A stretch of 64,000 nt of DNA, from the NCBI RefSeq assembly GCF_023091155.1, contig NZ_JAHWXK010000002.1, forward strand, positions 186,001 through 250,000. The letters are read 5' to 3'. The notes below the pieces were generated by a model, which did no database searches, was not told the origin of the DNA, and saw only the letters and a program-made list of their open reading frames with translations. A program made the position numbers and the translations under genes. Below are positions 47,530 to 56,236 of the stretch, one piece after another (the stretch's first letter is position 1; every line of letters starts with the position of its first letter). The DNA comes from Microbacterium sufflavum. GTDB lineage: Bacteria > Actinomycetota > Actinomycetes > Actinomycetales > Microbacteriaceae.

Positions 47530-48645
47530 GTGGCGGACCACTATGAGGTTCTCGGGGTGTCCCGGGACGCTTCCACGGATGAGATCAAGAAGGCGTACCG
47601 CCGACTGGCGCGGCAGCTCCACCCGGACGTGAATCCGGGCGAGGACGCGGCCGAGCGGTTCAAGCTCGTCACCCACGCGTACGACGTGCTCAGCGACGAG
47701 GAGTCGCGACGCCGCTACGACATGGGCGGCGGGGACGGCGCCGCGGGCAACTTCGGCGGCTTCGGCGGGTTCGGCGACATCTTCGAGACGTTCTTCGGCG
47801 CCGCGCAGGGCGGTGGCCGCGGAGCCCGACCCCGGTCGCGGCGCGAGCGCGGTCAAGACGCCCTGGTGCGCGTGACGCTCGAGCTGGGCGACGTCGTGTT
47901 CGGCGCACACCGCGACATCGAGGTCGACACCGCGGTGCTGTGCGAGACGTGTCAGGGCTCGTGCTGCCAGGAGGGCACGTCGCCCGTCACGTGCGACATC
48001 TGCGGCGGCACCGGCCACGTGCAGCGTCAGGTGCGCAGCCTGCTCGGCAACGTCGTCACCTCGCAGCCGTGCGGCACGTGCGAGGGCTACGGCACCACCA
48101 TCCCGTATCCGTGCGGCACGTGCGGCGGACAGGGGCGCGTGCGCTCGCGGCGCACCGTGTCGCTCGACATCCCCGCCGGCGTGGAGACCGGACTGCGCCT
48201 GCAGCTGCCGGGCTCCGGTGAGGTCGGTCGCGCCGGTGGCCCCAACGGCGACCTGTACGTGGAGGTCACGGTCACCCCGCACCCCGCGTTCAGCCGGGAG
48301 GGCGACGACCTCCTCGCGACGCTCGAGGTGTCGATGACCGATGCGATCCTCGGCACCGACACGTCGATCGAGGGCCTGGACGGCGAGGTCGACCTGGAGA
48401 TCCGCCCCGGTGTGCAGTCCGGCGACGTGCTGACGATCAAGGGCCGCGGCATCACGCCGCTGCGCGGCACCCAGCGCGGCGACCTGCGGGTGGGCGTGCA
48501 GGTCGTGACACCCACGAAGCTCGACGCGTCGCAGCGCAAGCTCATCGAGGACTTCGCGAAGAAGGCGAAGGCTCCGGCCCCGCAGCTCGCCCAGTTCCAG
48601 CAGGGGCTGTTCTCGAAGCTGCGCGACCGGTTCCGCGGACACTGA
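47530..48645 (+). CDS. dnaJ: Chaperone DnaJ (HrcA-linked type)
   Basis: The 371-residue co-chaperone of DnaK has the J domain ([23 protein letters not shown] at about residue 33), a Gly/Phe-rich linker ([15 protein letters not shown]) and four zinc-binding CxxC repeats (CETC, CDIC, CGTC, CGTC, about 140-205). The first repeat ends GSC instead of GxG. The C-terminal substrate-binding domains follow. It is the second actinobacterial DnaJ form, encoded behind hrcA rather than dnaK. GTG start. Confidence 0.95.
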   Translation: MADHYEVLGVSRDASTDEIKKAYRRLARQLHPDVNPGEDAAERFKLVTHAYDVLSDEESRRRYDMGGGDGAAGNFGGFGGFGDIFETFFGAAQGGGRGARPRSRRERGQDALVRVTLELGDVVFGAHRDIEVDTAVLCETCQGSCCQEGTSPVTCDICGGTGHVQRQVRSLLGNVVTSQPCGTCEGYGTTIPYPCGTCGGQGRVRSRRTVSLDIPAGVETGLRLQLPGSGEVGRAGGPNGDLYVEVTVTPHPAFSREGDDLLATLEVSMTDAILGTDTSIEGLDGEVDLEIRPGVQSGDVLTIKGRGITPLRGTQRGDLRVGVQVVTPTKLDASQRKLIEDFAKKAKAPAPQLAQFQQGLFSKLRDRFRGH

Positions 48646-48647
48646 TC

Positions 48648-49376
48648 GTGGCGCTCCACTTCCTGGTCGAGACGGCGGGAGGCGCGGCCGTCGGCGACCT
48701 GGTCACACTGACCGGCGCCGAGGCGAAGCACGCCGCCGTGGTGCGTCGGCTGCGCGTCGGCGAGGCCGTGACGGTGGGGGACGGCCGCGGCGTGTGGCTG
48801 ACCGGCGTCGCGGAGGAGGTCTCGCCGTCGCGCGTCGAGGTGCGGGTGCAGGAGCGCGCGGAGTCGCCGGCGCCGTCGCCGAGGGTCGTGCTGGTGCAGG
48901 CGCTCGCGAAGGGCGACCGTGACGAGCTCGCGGTGCAGGCGGCGTGCGAGCTCGGCGTGGACGAGATCGTGCCGTGGCAGGCGGGTCGCAGCATCTCGCG
49001 CTGGGAGGGGCCCAAGGCCGCGAAGGGTCGCGAGCGCTGGGCGACGATCGTGCGCGAGGCGGCCAAGCAGGCCCATCGCGCATGGGTGCCGGAGGTCGCG
49101 CCGGTCGAGTCGACCGCGCAGCTGGCGGCGCGCGCGGCGCAGCAGCGGGTGCTGCTGCTCGACCCGACCGCGCCAGGGCGGCTGTCCGACCTGGAGCCCG
49201 ACGGCCGCGACCTCGTGCTGGTGGTGGGGCCCGAGGGCGGCATCTCCGCCGAGGAGCTGGAGCGGCTCACGGCGGCGGGCGCGGAGCGCGTGCTCCTCGG
49301 CGACACGGTGCTGCGCACGTCCACGGCCGGACCGGCGGCGATCGCGGTGCTGTCGGTCGCTCTCGGCCGCTGGTGA
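48648..49376 (+). CDS. rsmE: 16S rRNA (uracil-1498-N3)-methyltransferase
   Basis: RsmE methylates U1498 of 16S rRNA near the decoding site. The 242-residue protein has an N-terminal PUA-like part (GAEAKHAAVVRRLRVGEAV) and a SPOUT methyltransferase domain with its knot motifs LVVGPEGGISAEELE and LGDTVLRTSTAGPAAI (about residue 215). GTG start two bases after the dnaJ stop. Confidence 0.94.
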   Translation: MALHFLVETAGGAAVGDLVTLTGAEAKHAAVVRRLRVGEAVTVGDGRGVWLTGVAEEVSPSRVEVRVQERAESPAPSPRVVLVQALAKGDRDELAVQAACELGVDEIVPWQAGRSISRWEGPKAAKGRERWATIVREAAKQAHRAWVPEVAPVESTAQLAARAAQQRVLLLDPTAPGRLSDLEPDGRDLVLVVGPEGGISAEELERLTAAGAERVLLGDTVLRTSTAGPAAIAVLSVALGRW

Positions 49377-49413
49377 CCGCCGCCGCGTGCAGGGGCCCCG
49401 GTAAGCTGAACGC

Positions 49414-49761
49414 ATGAGCGAACCCTCGATCTTCACGCGCATCCTGAACGGGGACATCCCCGGTGAGATCCTGCTCGATGCGGGTCGGGTGTTCGTGATC
49501 CGCGACATCAACCCGCAGGCTCCGCTGCACGCGCTCGTGATCCCGAAGACCGAGGAGTACCGCGACGTGACGGAGCTCGCGGCGGGTGACCCGGGTCTGC
49601 TGGCCGAGATGGTCGCGGCAGCGAAGCGCATCGCCGACGAGCACGCCAACGGCGAGTACCGCCTCATCTTCAACAACGGCGCGAGCGCCGCCCAGTCCGT
49701 CTTCCACGTGCACGCCCATGTGCTCGGCAATCTCGAGGAGAACAAGCTCGTTGGCTTCTGA
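49414..49761 (+). CDS. HIT-family nucleotide hydrolase
   Basis: The 115-residue protein is a HINT-type histidine-triad hydrolase, expected to cleave nucleoside phosphoramidates. It starts with FTRILNGDIPGEIL, and the triad is HVHAHVLG near residue 98. TAAGCT lies exactly 6 nt before the ATG, so its mRNA is probably leaderless. Its end overlaps the phoH start by 11 nt. Confidence 0.92.
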   Translation: MSEPSIFTRILNGDIPGEILLDAGRVFVIRDINPQAPLHALVIPKTEEYRDVTELAAGDPGLLAEMVAAAKRIADEHANGEYRLIFNNGASAAQSVFHVHAHVLGNLEENKLVGF

Positions 49762-50833
49762 CGATCAGGAAACCGTCACCGAACGCATCTACGCGGACGG
49801 TGTCGCGATGGTGCAGCTGCTCGGTCCGCAGGACCGCCTGCTGCGGATGCTGGAACGCGAGCACCGCGATGTGCAGGTGCTCGTCCGCGGCAACGAGATC
49901 ACCCTGACGGGCGAGCGCGACGCCGTCGCGAAGGCGAAGAACCTCGTCGACGAGCTGCTGGCGATGACGAAGGCCGGGCACGACCTGGCGCCCAGCGACG
50001 TGTCCAGCTCGGCGCGCATGCTCCGCACCGAGGGCGGTCCGCGCCCGAGCGAGGTGCTCGGCGAGGCGATCCTGTCGACCCGTGGCAAGGTGATCCGCCC
50101 GAAGACGCTCGGACAGAAGGAGTACGTCGACGCGATCGAGGAGAACACGATCGTGTTCGGCATCGGCCCGGCCGGTACCGGAAAGACCTACCTGGCGATG
50201 GCGAAGGCCGTGCAGGCGCTGCAGCGCAAGGAGGTCACGCGCATCATCCTCACCCGTCCGGCGGTGGAGGCGGGGGAGCGGCTGGGGTTCCTGCCCGGCA
50301 CGCTCACCGACAAGATCGACCCGTACCTGCGCCCGCTGTACGACGCGCTGAACGAGATGATGGACCCGGAGATCGTGCCGCGCCTGATGGCCACGGGGAC
50401 GATCGAGGTGGCGCCGCTCGCGTACATGCGCGGTCGCACGCTCAACGACTCGTTCGTGGTGCTCGACGAGGCGCAGAACACCACGCCGGAGCAGATGAAG
50501 ATGTTCCTGACGCGGCTGGGCTTCGGCACCAAGATGGTCGTCACGGGCGACATCACCCAGGTCGACCTGCCGCAGGGGTCTTCGGGACTGCGGCTCGTGA
50601 CGCGGGTGCTCGACGGGATCGACGACATCCACTTCACCCGGCTGACCAGCGACGACGTGGTGCGGCACTCGCTCGTGGGGCGCATCGTCGACGCGTACAG
50701 CGAGTACGACGAGAAGCGCACGGCGCAGCGGTTCGAGCGCGAGCAGGCCGCGGAGTTCGCCAACAGGGCCGAGCGCCGCGGGGCGCAGCGACCAGGACCA
50801 CGCGACCGGATGCCGAAACGGGGGCTCTCATGA
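49751..50833 (+). CDS. phoH: PhoH-like ATPase
   Basis: The 360-residue protein has an N-terminal KH-like region and the PhoH ATPase core: Walker A GPAGTGKTYLAM (about residue 139), RPAVEAGERLGFLPG and Walker B region VVLDEAQNTTPEQMK. PhoH proteins next to ybeY are thought to act in RNA processing. The start is TTG 49751 inside the HIT gene; no ATG or GTG fits before conserved sequence begins. Its stop overlaps ybeY (ATGA). Confidence 0.92.
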   Translation: MASDDQETVTERIYADGVAMVQLLGPQDRLLRMLEREHRDVQVLVRGNEITLTGERDAVAKAKNLVDELLAMTKAGHDLAPSDVSSSARMLRTEGGPRPSEVLGEAILSTRGKVIRPKTLGQKEYVDAIEENTIVFGIGPAGTGKTYLAMAKAVQALQRKEVTRIILTRPAVEAGERLGFLPGTLTDKIDPYLRPLYDALNEMMDPEIVPRLMATGTIEVAPLAYMRGRTLNDSFVVLDEAQNTTPEQMKMFLTRLGFGTKMVVTGDITQVDLPQGSSGLRLVTRVLDGIDDIHFTRLTSDDVVRHSLVGRIVDAYSEYDEKRTAQRFEREQAAEFANRAERRGAQRPGPRDRMPKRGLS

Positions 50834-51291
50834 TCGAGATCAACAACGAGTCGGCGATCGACGTCGACGAGACGGTGCTGCAGCGGCTCACCGACTTCAA
50901 CCTGGAGCAGCTGCACGTCAGCCCGGACGCCGAGGTGGCGATCGTGCTCGTCGACGAGGGCGCCATGGAGGCGCTGCATGTGCAGTGGATGGACGAGCCG
51001 GGCCCGACCGACGTGCTCAGCTTCCCGATGGACGAGCTGCGCCCCGGCACCGAGGACCGCCCGACGCCTCCCGGCCTGCTGGGCGATATCGTGCTGTGCC
51101 CGCAGGTGGCGGAGACCCAGGCGCAGGCGGCCGGCCACACCCTGATGGACGAGCTGATCCTGCTCACCACGCACGGTCTGCTGCACCTGCTCGGCTTCGA
51201 TCACGCGGAGCCGGAGGAGGAGCGGGAGATGTTCGGACTCCAGAAGCAGCTGATCCAGGGCTTCGCCGTGTCCGAGCGCCGCCGCCGATGA
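50830..51291 (+). CDS. ybeY: Endoribonuclease YbeY
   Basis: YbeY is a zinc-dependent RNase for rRNA maturation and ribosome quality control. The 153-residue protein has the metal motif HGLLHLLGFDH (HxxxHxxxxxH, about residue 118) and MDEPGPTDVLSFPMDE. It overlaps both neighbours by 4 nt. Confidence 0.95.
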   Translation: MIEINNESAIDVDETVLQRLTDFNLEQLHVSPDAEVAIVLVDEGAMEALHVQWMDEPGPTDVLSFPMDELRPGTEDRPTPPGLLGDIVLCPQVAETQAQAAGHTLMDELILLTTHGLLHLLGFDHAEPEEEREMFGLQKQLIQGFAVSERRRR

Positions 51292-52580
51292 CGGAGATCC
51301 TGCTGCTGATCGCCGCCGTGCTGCTGGTGGCCTTCGGCGGCCTCATGGCTGCGATCGACGCGGCCTACGGCGTCACGTCCCGGGCCGGCCTCGCAGATCT
51401 GGCGACCGAGGGGCGACGGGCGAAGGCGCTCGAGCGGATCGCCGCCGACCTCGACGCGCACGTCAACGCGGTCGCGTTCATCCGTGTGCTCGCGGAGGTC
51501 ACCGCGGCCGTGCTCGTCACGGTGGCGTTCACGATCATGTTCGAGAGCATCTGGTGGGCGATGCTCGCCGCGGCCATCCTGATGACGGGCATCACGTTCG
51601 TGCTCGTCGGCGCCAGTCCGCGCACGTTCGGCCACCAGCACGCTGAGGCCATGATCCGCGGGAGCGCGGGCATCGTGCGCGGTCTGCGCATCATCCTCGG
51701 CCCGCTCGCCCAGGGGCTGGTCGTGCTCGGCAACCGGGTCACGCCCGGCACGGGTCGCAGCTCGTTCTCGAGCGAGGACCAGCTGCTGAGCATGGTCGAC
51801 GAGGCCGCGTCGAACGACCTCATCGAGGAGGACGACCGCGATCTCATCCACTCGGTGTTCGACTTCACCGACCAGTTCGTGCGGGCGGTGATGGTGCCGC
51901 GCACCGAGATGGTCACCGTGGACGCGGAGGCCACCACCGACGAGGCCATGTCGCTGTTCCTGCAGCGCGGGGTGTCGCGCATGCCGGTCGTGGACGACGA
52001 GGCCGACGACGTGGTCGGGGTGCTGTATCTGAAGGATCTGGTGCAGTTCGCCTACCGCGACGACCTGGCCTGGCGCGCGGCGTCGATCCGCCCGATCGCC
52101 CGCCCCGCGACGTTCGTGCCGGAGTCGATGCGCGCCGAGACGCTGCTGCAGCAGATGAAGCGCGACGCGGTGCACGTGTGCCTGGTGATCGACGAGCACG
52201 GCGGGATCTCCGGGCTTGTGACCCTGGAGGACCTGATCGAGGAGCTCGTCGGCGAGATCTCCGACGAGTACGATCAGGTATCCGCGGAGTTCGTGGATCT
52301 CGGTGCCGGACGCTACCGCGTCAGCTCCCGGCTGTCGCTGGAAGACGTCGGCGACCTGTTCGGCCTCGAGCTCGAGGATGAGGACGTCGACTCGATCGGC
52401 GGTCTGCTCGGCAAGGCGCTCGGACAGGTGCCGCAGCCCGGGGCGACGGCGGTCGTGGACGGTCTGGTCCTCACCGGCGGGGCCTCTCGGGGGCGCGGCC
52501 GCGGGATCGCGACGGTGTTCGTCGAGAGGGCCGCGGTGGCGGACGAGGTGCAGGAAGAAGGAGAGCGACGCGATGACTGA
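51288..52580 (+). CDS. Hemolysin/CorC-family membrane protein with CBS domains
   Basis: The 430-residue protein has an N-terminal CNNM-like membrane domain (three hydrophobic segments within about residues 1-120, then an amphipathic region), a CBS pair (about 200-330: VMVPRTEMVTVDAEA, EHGGISGLVTLEDLIEELVGEI) and a C-terminal CorC_HlyC domain. Members are linked to Mg2+ or Co2+ transport. Its position between ybeY and era is the usual one. It overlaps era by 8 nt. Confidence 0.92.
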   Translation: MTEILLLIAAVLLVAFGGLMAAIDAAYGVTSRAGLADLATEGRRAKALERIAADLDAHVNAVAFIRVLAEVTAAVLVTVAFTIMFESIWWAMLAAAILMTGITFVLVGASPRTFGHQHAEAMIRGSAGIVRGLRIILGPLAQGLVVLGNRVTPGTGRSSFSSEDQLLSMVDEAASNDLIEEDDRDLIHSVFDFTDQFVRAVMVPRTEMVTVDAEATTDEAMSLFLQRGVSRMPVVDDEADDVVGVLYLKDLVQFAYRDDLAWRAASIRPIARPATFVPESMRAETLLQQMKRDAVHVCLVIDEHGGISGLVTLEDLIEELVGEISDEYDQVSAEFVDLGAGRYRVSSRLSLEDVGDLFGLELEDEDVDSIGGLLGKALGQVPQPGATAVVDGLVLTGGASRGRGRGIATVFVERAAVADEVQEEGERRDD

Positions 52581-53469
52581 GGACACCCGGAGCGGATTCG
52601 TGACCTTCGTCGGTCGACCGAACGTCGGCAAGTCCACCCTGACGAACGCGCTGGTGGGCGACAAGATCGCGATCACGAGCGAGAAGCCGCAGACGACGCG
52701 GCGCGCGATCCGCGGCATCCTGAACCGCCCGGACGGGCAGCTCGTGATCGTGGACACTCCCGGCATCCACAAGCCGCGCACCCTCCTGGGCGAGCGTTTG
52801 AACGACCTGGTGGAGCAGGTGCTGGGCGACGTCGACGTGATCGGGTTCTGCGTGCCGGCGACCGAGAAGGTCGGACCGGGCGATCGTCGCATCGCCGCCT
52901 CGCTCGACGGCTACCCGCGTGCGCAGAAGATCGCGATCGTCACGAAGACCGATGCGGCGGGGCGCGACGAGATCACGGAGCGCCTCATGGAGGTCGACTC
53001 GTTGCGCGAGGACTGGGCGGCCGTCATCCCGCTCTCGGCACTGACGCGCGATCAGCTCGATGTGCTCGCCGACGAGATCCTGCAGCTCATGCCCGAGGGA
53101 CCCGCGCTGTATCCGGCCGGGATCACGACGGACGAGTCGAACGAGGACCGCATCGCCGAGATCATCCGCGAGGCGGCGCTCGACGGCGTGCGCGATGAGC
53201 TCCCGCACTCGATCGCCGTGGTCGTGGACGACATCGCCCCCCGCGAGGACAGCGACCTGACGGACGTGCACGCGTCGATCGTGGTGGAGCGCGACAGCCA
53301 GAAGGCGATCATCATCGGCCATAAGGGCTCGCGGTTGCGCGACGTGGGCGCTCGCGCAAGGACGGGCATCGAGGAGCTGCTGGGCACGCGGGTGTTCCTC
53401 GGACTGCACGTCAAGGTCGCGAAGGAGTGGCAGCGCGACCCCAAGCAGCTCGGCCGACTCGGGTTCTGA
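52573..53469 (+). CDS. era: GTPase Era
   Basis: Era binds 16S rRNA and helps 30S assembly. The 298-residue protein has G1 GRPNVGKST (about residue 14), G2/G3 KPQTTRRAIRG and DTPGIHKPR, G4 TKTD (about 125) and a C-terminal KH domain (IIIGHKGSRLRDVGARARTG). It ends the conserved ribosome-maturation block; the accessory island starts right after it. Confidence 0.96.
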   Translation: MTEDTRSGFVTFVGRPNVGKSTLTNALVGDKIAITSEKPQTTRRAIRGILNRPDGQLVIVDTPGIHKPRTLLGERLNDLVEQVLGDVDVIGFCVPATEKVGPGDRRIAASLDGYPRAQKIAIVTKTDAAGRDEITERLMEVDSLREDWAAVIPLSALTRDQLDVLADEILQLMPEGPALYPAGITTDESNEDRIAEIIREAALDGVRDELPHSIAVVVDDIAPREDSDLTDVHASIVVERDSQKAIIIGHKGSRLRDVGARARTGIEELLGTRVFLGLHVKVAKEWQRDPKQLGRLGF

Positions 53470-53523
53470 CATGAGACGGGGCACGACGTCGAAGGCGGCG
53501 GGCAGACCGCCGACCCCGCGGTC

Positions 53524-54051
53524 ATGAGCGGCCGCAGCGAGGACCCGAACACGCTGCGGCACGAGGTCTTCACACGAGTGTTCGACGAGCACTGGGCGGC
53601 GGTGCGCCACCACATCGAGGGCGTGGTCGGTGACGACGACGAGGTCACCGAGATCGTGTCGGAGGTGTTCCTGGCCGCGTGGTCGCGTCCGCGACCGAGT
53701 CGTCCGCCCGGTCGGGTGTGGCTGCTGCGCGAGGCCGACCGTCGTCTGCGCACCCGTGGTCGACGGGGGGCGACCCGGCTCAGGGCACTCGATGCGCTGC
53801 ACAACGGGCTGTCCGGCGACCCGGCGCCGCTGGGGCTCGTCGGCCGCAGTGAGGTGCTGCACGCGGTGGGTACCCTCAGCCCGGCCCAACGGCGTATCAT
53901 CATGCTCACGTATTGGGATGGACTCACGGTGGGGGAGATCGCGGAGCTGGTGCGCGCATCGGAGTCACGGGTACGGAAGACGTTGCGTCTGGCGGAGGAT
54001 CGGCTTCGCGCGGCGCTGGGCCTGGAGGGGACGGATACGCGTGATGCCTGA
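53524..54051 (+). CDS. ECF-type RNA polymerase sigma factor
   Basis: The 175-residue protein has region 2 (about 18-60: HWAAVRHHIEGVVGDDDEV, VFLAAWSR) and region 4 (about 115-165: LSPAQRRIIMLTYWDGLTVG, VRKTLRLAEDRLRAAL). Region 2.4 is short and atypical. It redirects RNA polymerase to its own set of promoters. The next gene, overlapping by 8 nt, encodes a membrane protein that may serve as its anti-sigma factor. A paralogue lies at 55563-56153. Confidence 0.85.
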   Translation: MSGRSEDPNTLRHEVFTRVFDEHWAAVRHHIEGVVGDDDEVTEIVSEVFLAAWSRPRPSRPPGRVWLLREADRRLRTRGRRGATRLRALDALHNGLSGDPAPLGLVGRSEVLHAVGTLSPAQRRIIMLTYWDGLTVGEIAELVRASESRVRKTLRLAEDRLRAALGLEGTDTRDA

Positions 54052-55024
54052 CAACGCCCTGCTCGAGCGAGCGCTCACCGCTGCGGATCCGGCGCGGACT
54101 CCGCGCGATGCGGAACCGGACGCACGGGCGATCGCGACGCGCGACCGCATCCTGCGCAGCTCCCGGGAGCCGCAGCGTCGCCGGGCGCGCCGAGTCGGGT
54201 GGGCGGCGGGACTCACCGCCGTCGCGGCGTCGGCTGCTCTCGCGTTCGGGGTGCTGCTGCCGCAGGGCGCGGCCGTTGCGGGCACACCCACCCCGCTCGC
54301 GTTCGACGGATCCGCTTCACTCGCCGAAACCGTGGCGGCGGCCGACACCGACCTCGGCGTGTTCCACGAGCCGGAGACGCCTGAGCGCTCCGTGCGCGCC
54401 GCATCGTGGTCGTTCTCCGTCGACGTCGACGCCGGGCGGGCCGAGATCGTGCCGCAGCTGTCGACGTTCCAGTGGAGCGACGAACTCTCGGGAGAGGCGA
54501 TCGCGATCAATGGTGTCGCCTACGACCCGGGCGACGCGGTCGCCAACCAGGAGGCCGAGGTCGTGAGCACGGGTGAGGTGGCGTCGCGCGTCACGTACGC
54601 ACCCGGCGAGTTCGTGACGCCCGTCGTCGCGGTGCCGGGAGAGACGCCCGCCGACGTGCGGGCGCTGCTGGAGGCGTTCGGGCTTCCGAAGGAGCCGAGT
54701 GCGTTCGACGTGGTCACGGCGGTCACCTCCGTCTTCGGGCAGTGGACGCTGACGAACGCGCAGCACGCCGAGCTGCTCGCGCTCATCGAGGACTCGGGCG
54801 GTGCGCAGGCGCTGGGCGCGACGACGGACCGGCTGGGTCGTCCGGTCGCGGGCATCCGGGTGATCGCCGCGGACGGTGCCGTCAGCGACGACGTGCTGGT
54901 GTCGCTCGACAGCGGGCGCATCGTGGGCGTGGAGCGCACGGTGCTCGTGGACGACGGGATCGTGGCCCCTGGCTCGATCACGGACTACCGCATGTGGGAT
55001 CTCGACGAGGAGATGATCGAATGA
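54044..55024 (+). CDS. Membrane-anchored protein, possible anti-sigma factor
   Basis: The 326-residue protein has a basic cytoplasmic N-terminus of about 50 residues, one hydrophobic segment (about 52-76, WAAGLTAVAASAALAFGVLL) and a large outer domain with no known motif. The layout, the size and the overlap with the sigma gene match CU044_5270-type proteins encoded beside ECF sigma factors. No zinc-binding anti-sigma motif is seen. It overlaps the next gene by 4 nt. Confidence 0.7.
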   Translation: MPDNALLERALTAADPARTPRDAEPDARAIATRDRILRSSREPQRRRARRVGWAAGLTAVAASAALAFGVLLPQGAAVAGTPTPLAFDGSASLAETVAAADTDLGVFHEPETPERSVRAASWSFSVDVDAGRAEIVPQLSTFQWSDELSGEAIAINGVAYDPGDAVANQEAEVVSTGEVASRVTYAPGEFVTPVVAVPGETPADVRALLEAFGLPKEPSAFDVVTAVTSVFGQWTLTNAQHAELLALIEDSGGAQALGATTDRLGRPVAGIRVIAADGAVSDDVLVSLDSGRIVGVERTVLVDDGIVAPGSITDYRMWDLDEEMIE

Positions 55025-55500
55025 GGCGTACGCGCGCGACGATGGCGGCCCTGGTGGGCCTGGTGCTGGTGCTGACCGGGGTGCCCACTGCGGCATCAGC
55101 GGCGGCGAACCCGGATGCGGTCGATCCGCAGGCGGCGCAGCTGCTCGAGGAGGTTCCGGGCGGCGAGCTGGTTGCGCCGGGTCACATCGTCTGGCCCGAG
55201 CTCGACATGGAGTTCGTGGCGGCTTCCGGCTCGTCCGGGCTGAGCGCCCGGTCCGTGGGCAGCTGCTCCACAGGTCGCATCTGCGCGTACACCGCGTACA
55301 ACCTCTCCGGCAGCATCCTCAGCTGGGGGAGCTGCGGCAGCATCGCGATCCCCTCGACCTTCGTGACCCGGTCGATCGCCAACGCGCGCACCTCCGGCTA
55401 CGCCCAGGCCCGCAACGGCAGCACCGTGCTCGCGACGGTGTACGCGAACGGCTCCGCCAACGTCTACGGCTCGGCGAACAACATCCGCTGCTACCTCTGA
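55021..55500 (+). CDS. Secreted small protein, I36 inhibitor-like
   Basis: The 159-residue protein has a Sec signal peptide (RATMAALVGLVLVLTGVPTAASA) and a short mature domain. Its C-terminal 80 residues contain four cysteines and a pattern (CSTGRICAYTAYNLSG, then SIANARTSGYAQ) resembling peptidase-inhibitor family I36 or crystallin-like secreted proteins. A role as an extracellular inhibitor or surface protein is possible but unproven. It is the third gene of the sigma operon (ATGA overlap). Confidence 0.65.
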   Translation: MRRTRATMAALVGLVLVLTGVPTAASAAANPDAVDPQAAQLLEEVPGGELVAPGHIVWPELDMEFVAASGSSGLSARSVGSCSTGRICAYTAYNLSGSILSWGSCGSIAIPSTFVTRSIANARTSGYAQARNGSTVLATVYANGSANVYGSANNIRCYL

Positions 55501-55562
55501 GCGCTGGTGTCGGGGGAGGAGGGCGTTGAGCGCCCGGTGTCCGGTGCCGGCGGGGGTGCCCC

Positions 55563-56153
55563 GTGAGTCGTCGCGCGGAGGAGCGTGCCGCCGAGCGCGA
55601 GCGCGTGTTCACCGCGATCTACGCCCAGCACTGGGCCGCCGTGCAACGACATGTGGAGTGCACGCTCGACGATGACGCGGAGGTGGCCGAGGTGGTCGCC
55701 GACGTGTTCCTCCTCGCCTGGCGCAAGCTGGATCCGGCGTGCCCGCTCGGATTGGTGTGGTTGCTGCGGGCATGCGACAACAAGCTCAAGGATCGCGACC
55801 GGAGTGAGCGAGCCCATGCGAGAGCGATCGACGCCGTCCGCACCGGGCACCGGGCGCCGCAGGGCGACCTGCTCGACGCGCTCGCGGTGCGTCGAGCGAT
55901 CGACACGGTGCTGACGCCGCGAGAGCGTCGGATCGTGATTCTCGCGTACTGGGACCGGTTGGCCGCCGGCGAGATCGCTGAGCTTCTGCGGTGCAGCCAG
56001 GGAACCGTCTGGACGACCCTCAGCCGGGCGCGACGGAAGCTGCAGAGCGAGCTCGGCCTGTCGCCGATCGCGAGTGCTCCGCGGGTCGAGGCCCTGTCCA
56101 TTGCACGAGCCGGCAATACCTTACGGCCGAGTATTTCCGCTCCGGGGGTGTAG
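55563..56153 (+). CDS. Second ECF-type sigma factor
   Basis: The 196-residue protein is a paralogue of the 53524 product. Aligned phrases include QHWAAVQRHVECTLDDDAEV for region 2 and VLTPRERRIVILAYWDRLAAG for region 4. The C-terminal tail (about the last 20 residues, IARAGNTLRPSISAPGV) is encoded by the first copy of the 99-bp promoter module, so the tail may be a recent addition. No anti-sigma gene follows; instead a lipoprotein gene lies next to it. GTG start, weak ribosome-binding site. Confidence 0.82.
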   Translation: MSRRAEERAAERERVFTAIYAQHWAAVQRHVECTLDDDAEVAEVVADVFLLAWRKLDPACPLGLVWLLRACDNKLKDRDRSERAHARAIDAVRTGHRAPQGDLLDALAVRRAIDTVLTPRERRIVILAYWDRLAAGEIAELLRCSQGTVWTTLSRARRKLQSELGLSPIASAPRVEALSIARAGNTLRPSISAPGV

Positions 56154-56197
56154 ACCCACCGGCTTCACTGCCCCTAGCGTGCCGCTGTGACTTCCCC
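56099..56197 (+). repeat. 99-bp promoter/start module, copy 1
   Basis: From CATTGCACGAG to the first four C residues of the C tract, this segment matches 56784-56882 with 9 mismatches and no gaps. It includes TAGACC (-35-like), TAGCGT (-10, 56175-56180), a 6-nt spacer and GTG 56187. Its first half also codes for the tail of the sigma factor. The promoter predicts a leaderless mRNA starting at the GTG. Confidence 0.85.
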
Positions 56198-56203
56198 CCC
56201 CCC
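56194..56203 (+). repeat. Tract of ten C residues
   Basis: A homopolymer of ten C lies 7 nt after GTG 56187 and 34 nt before the lipoprotein ATG. From the GTG the current tract gives a frame that stops at TGA 56241-56243; one more C (or two fewer) would join the GTG in frame to the lipoprotein. In copy 2 of the module the matching place has four C and the GTG is in frame. Confidence 0.8.
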
Positions 56204-56236
56204 GCTCGGGCTCGCCCGCGAAGGACGGTACTCGTC

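Noticed and set aside
47920..48140. Odd first zinc-finger repeat of DnaJ (GSC in place of GxG)
   Set aside because: All eight CxxC cysteines are present, and this variant looks normal for the hrcA-linked actinobacterial DnaJ.
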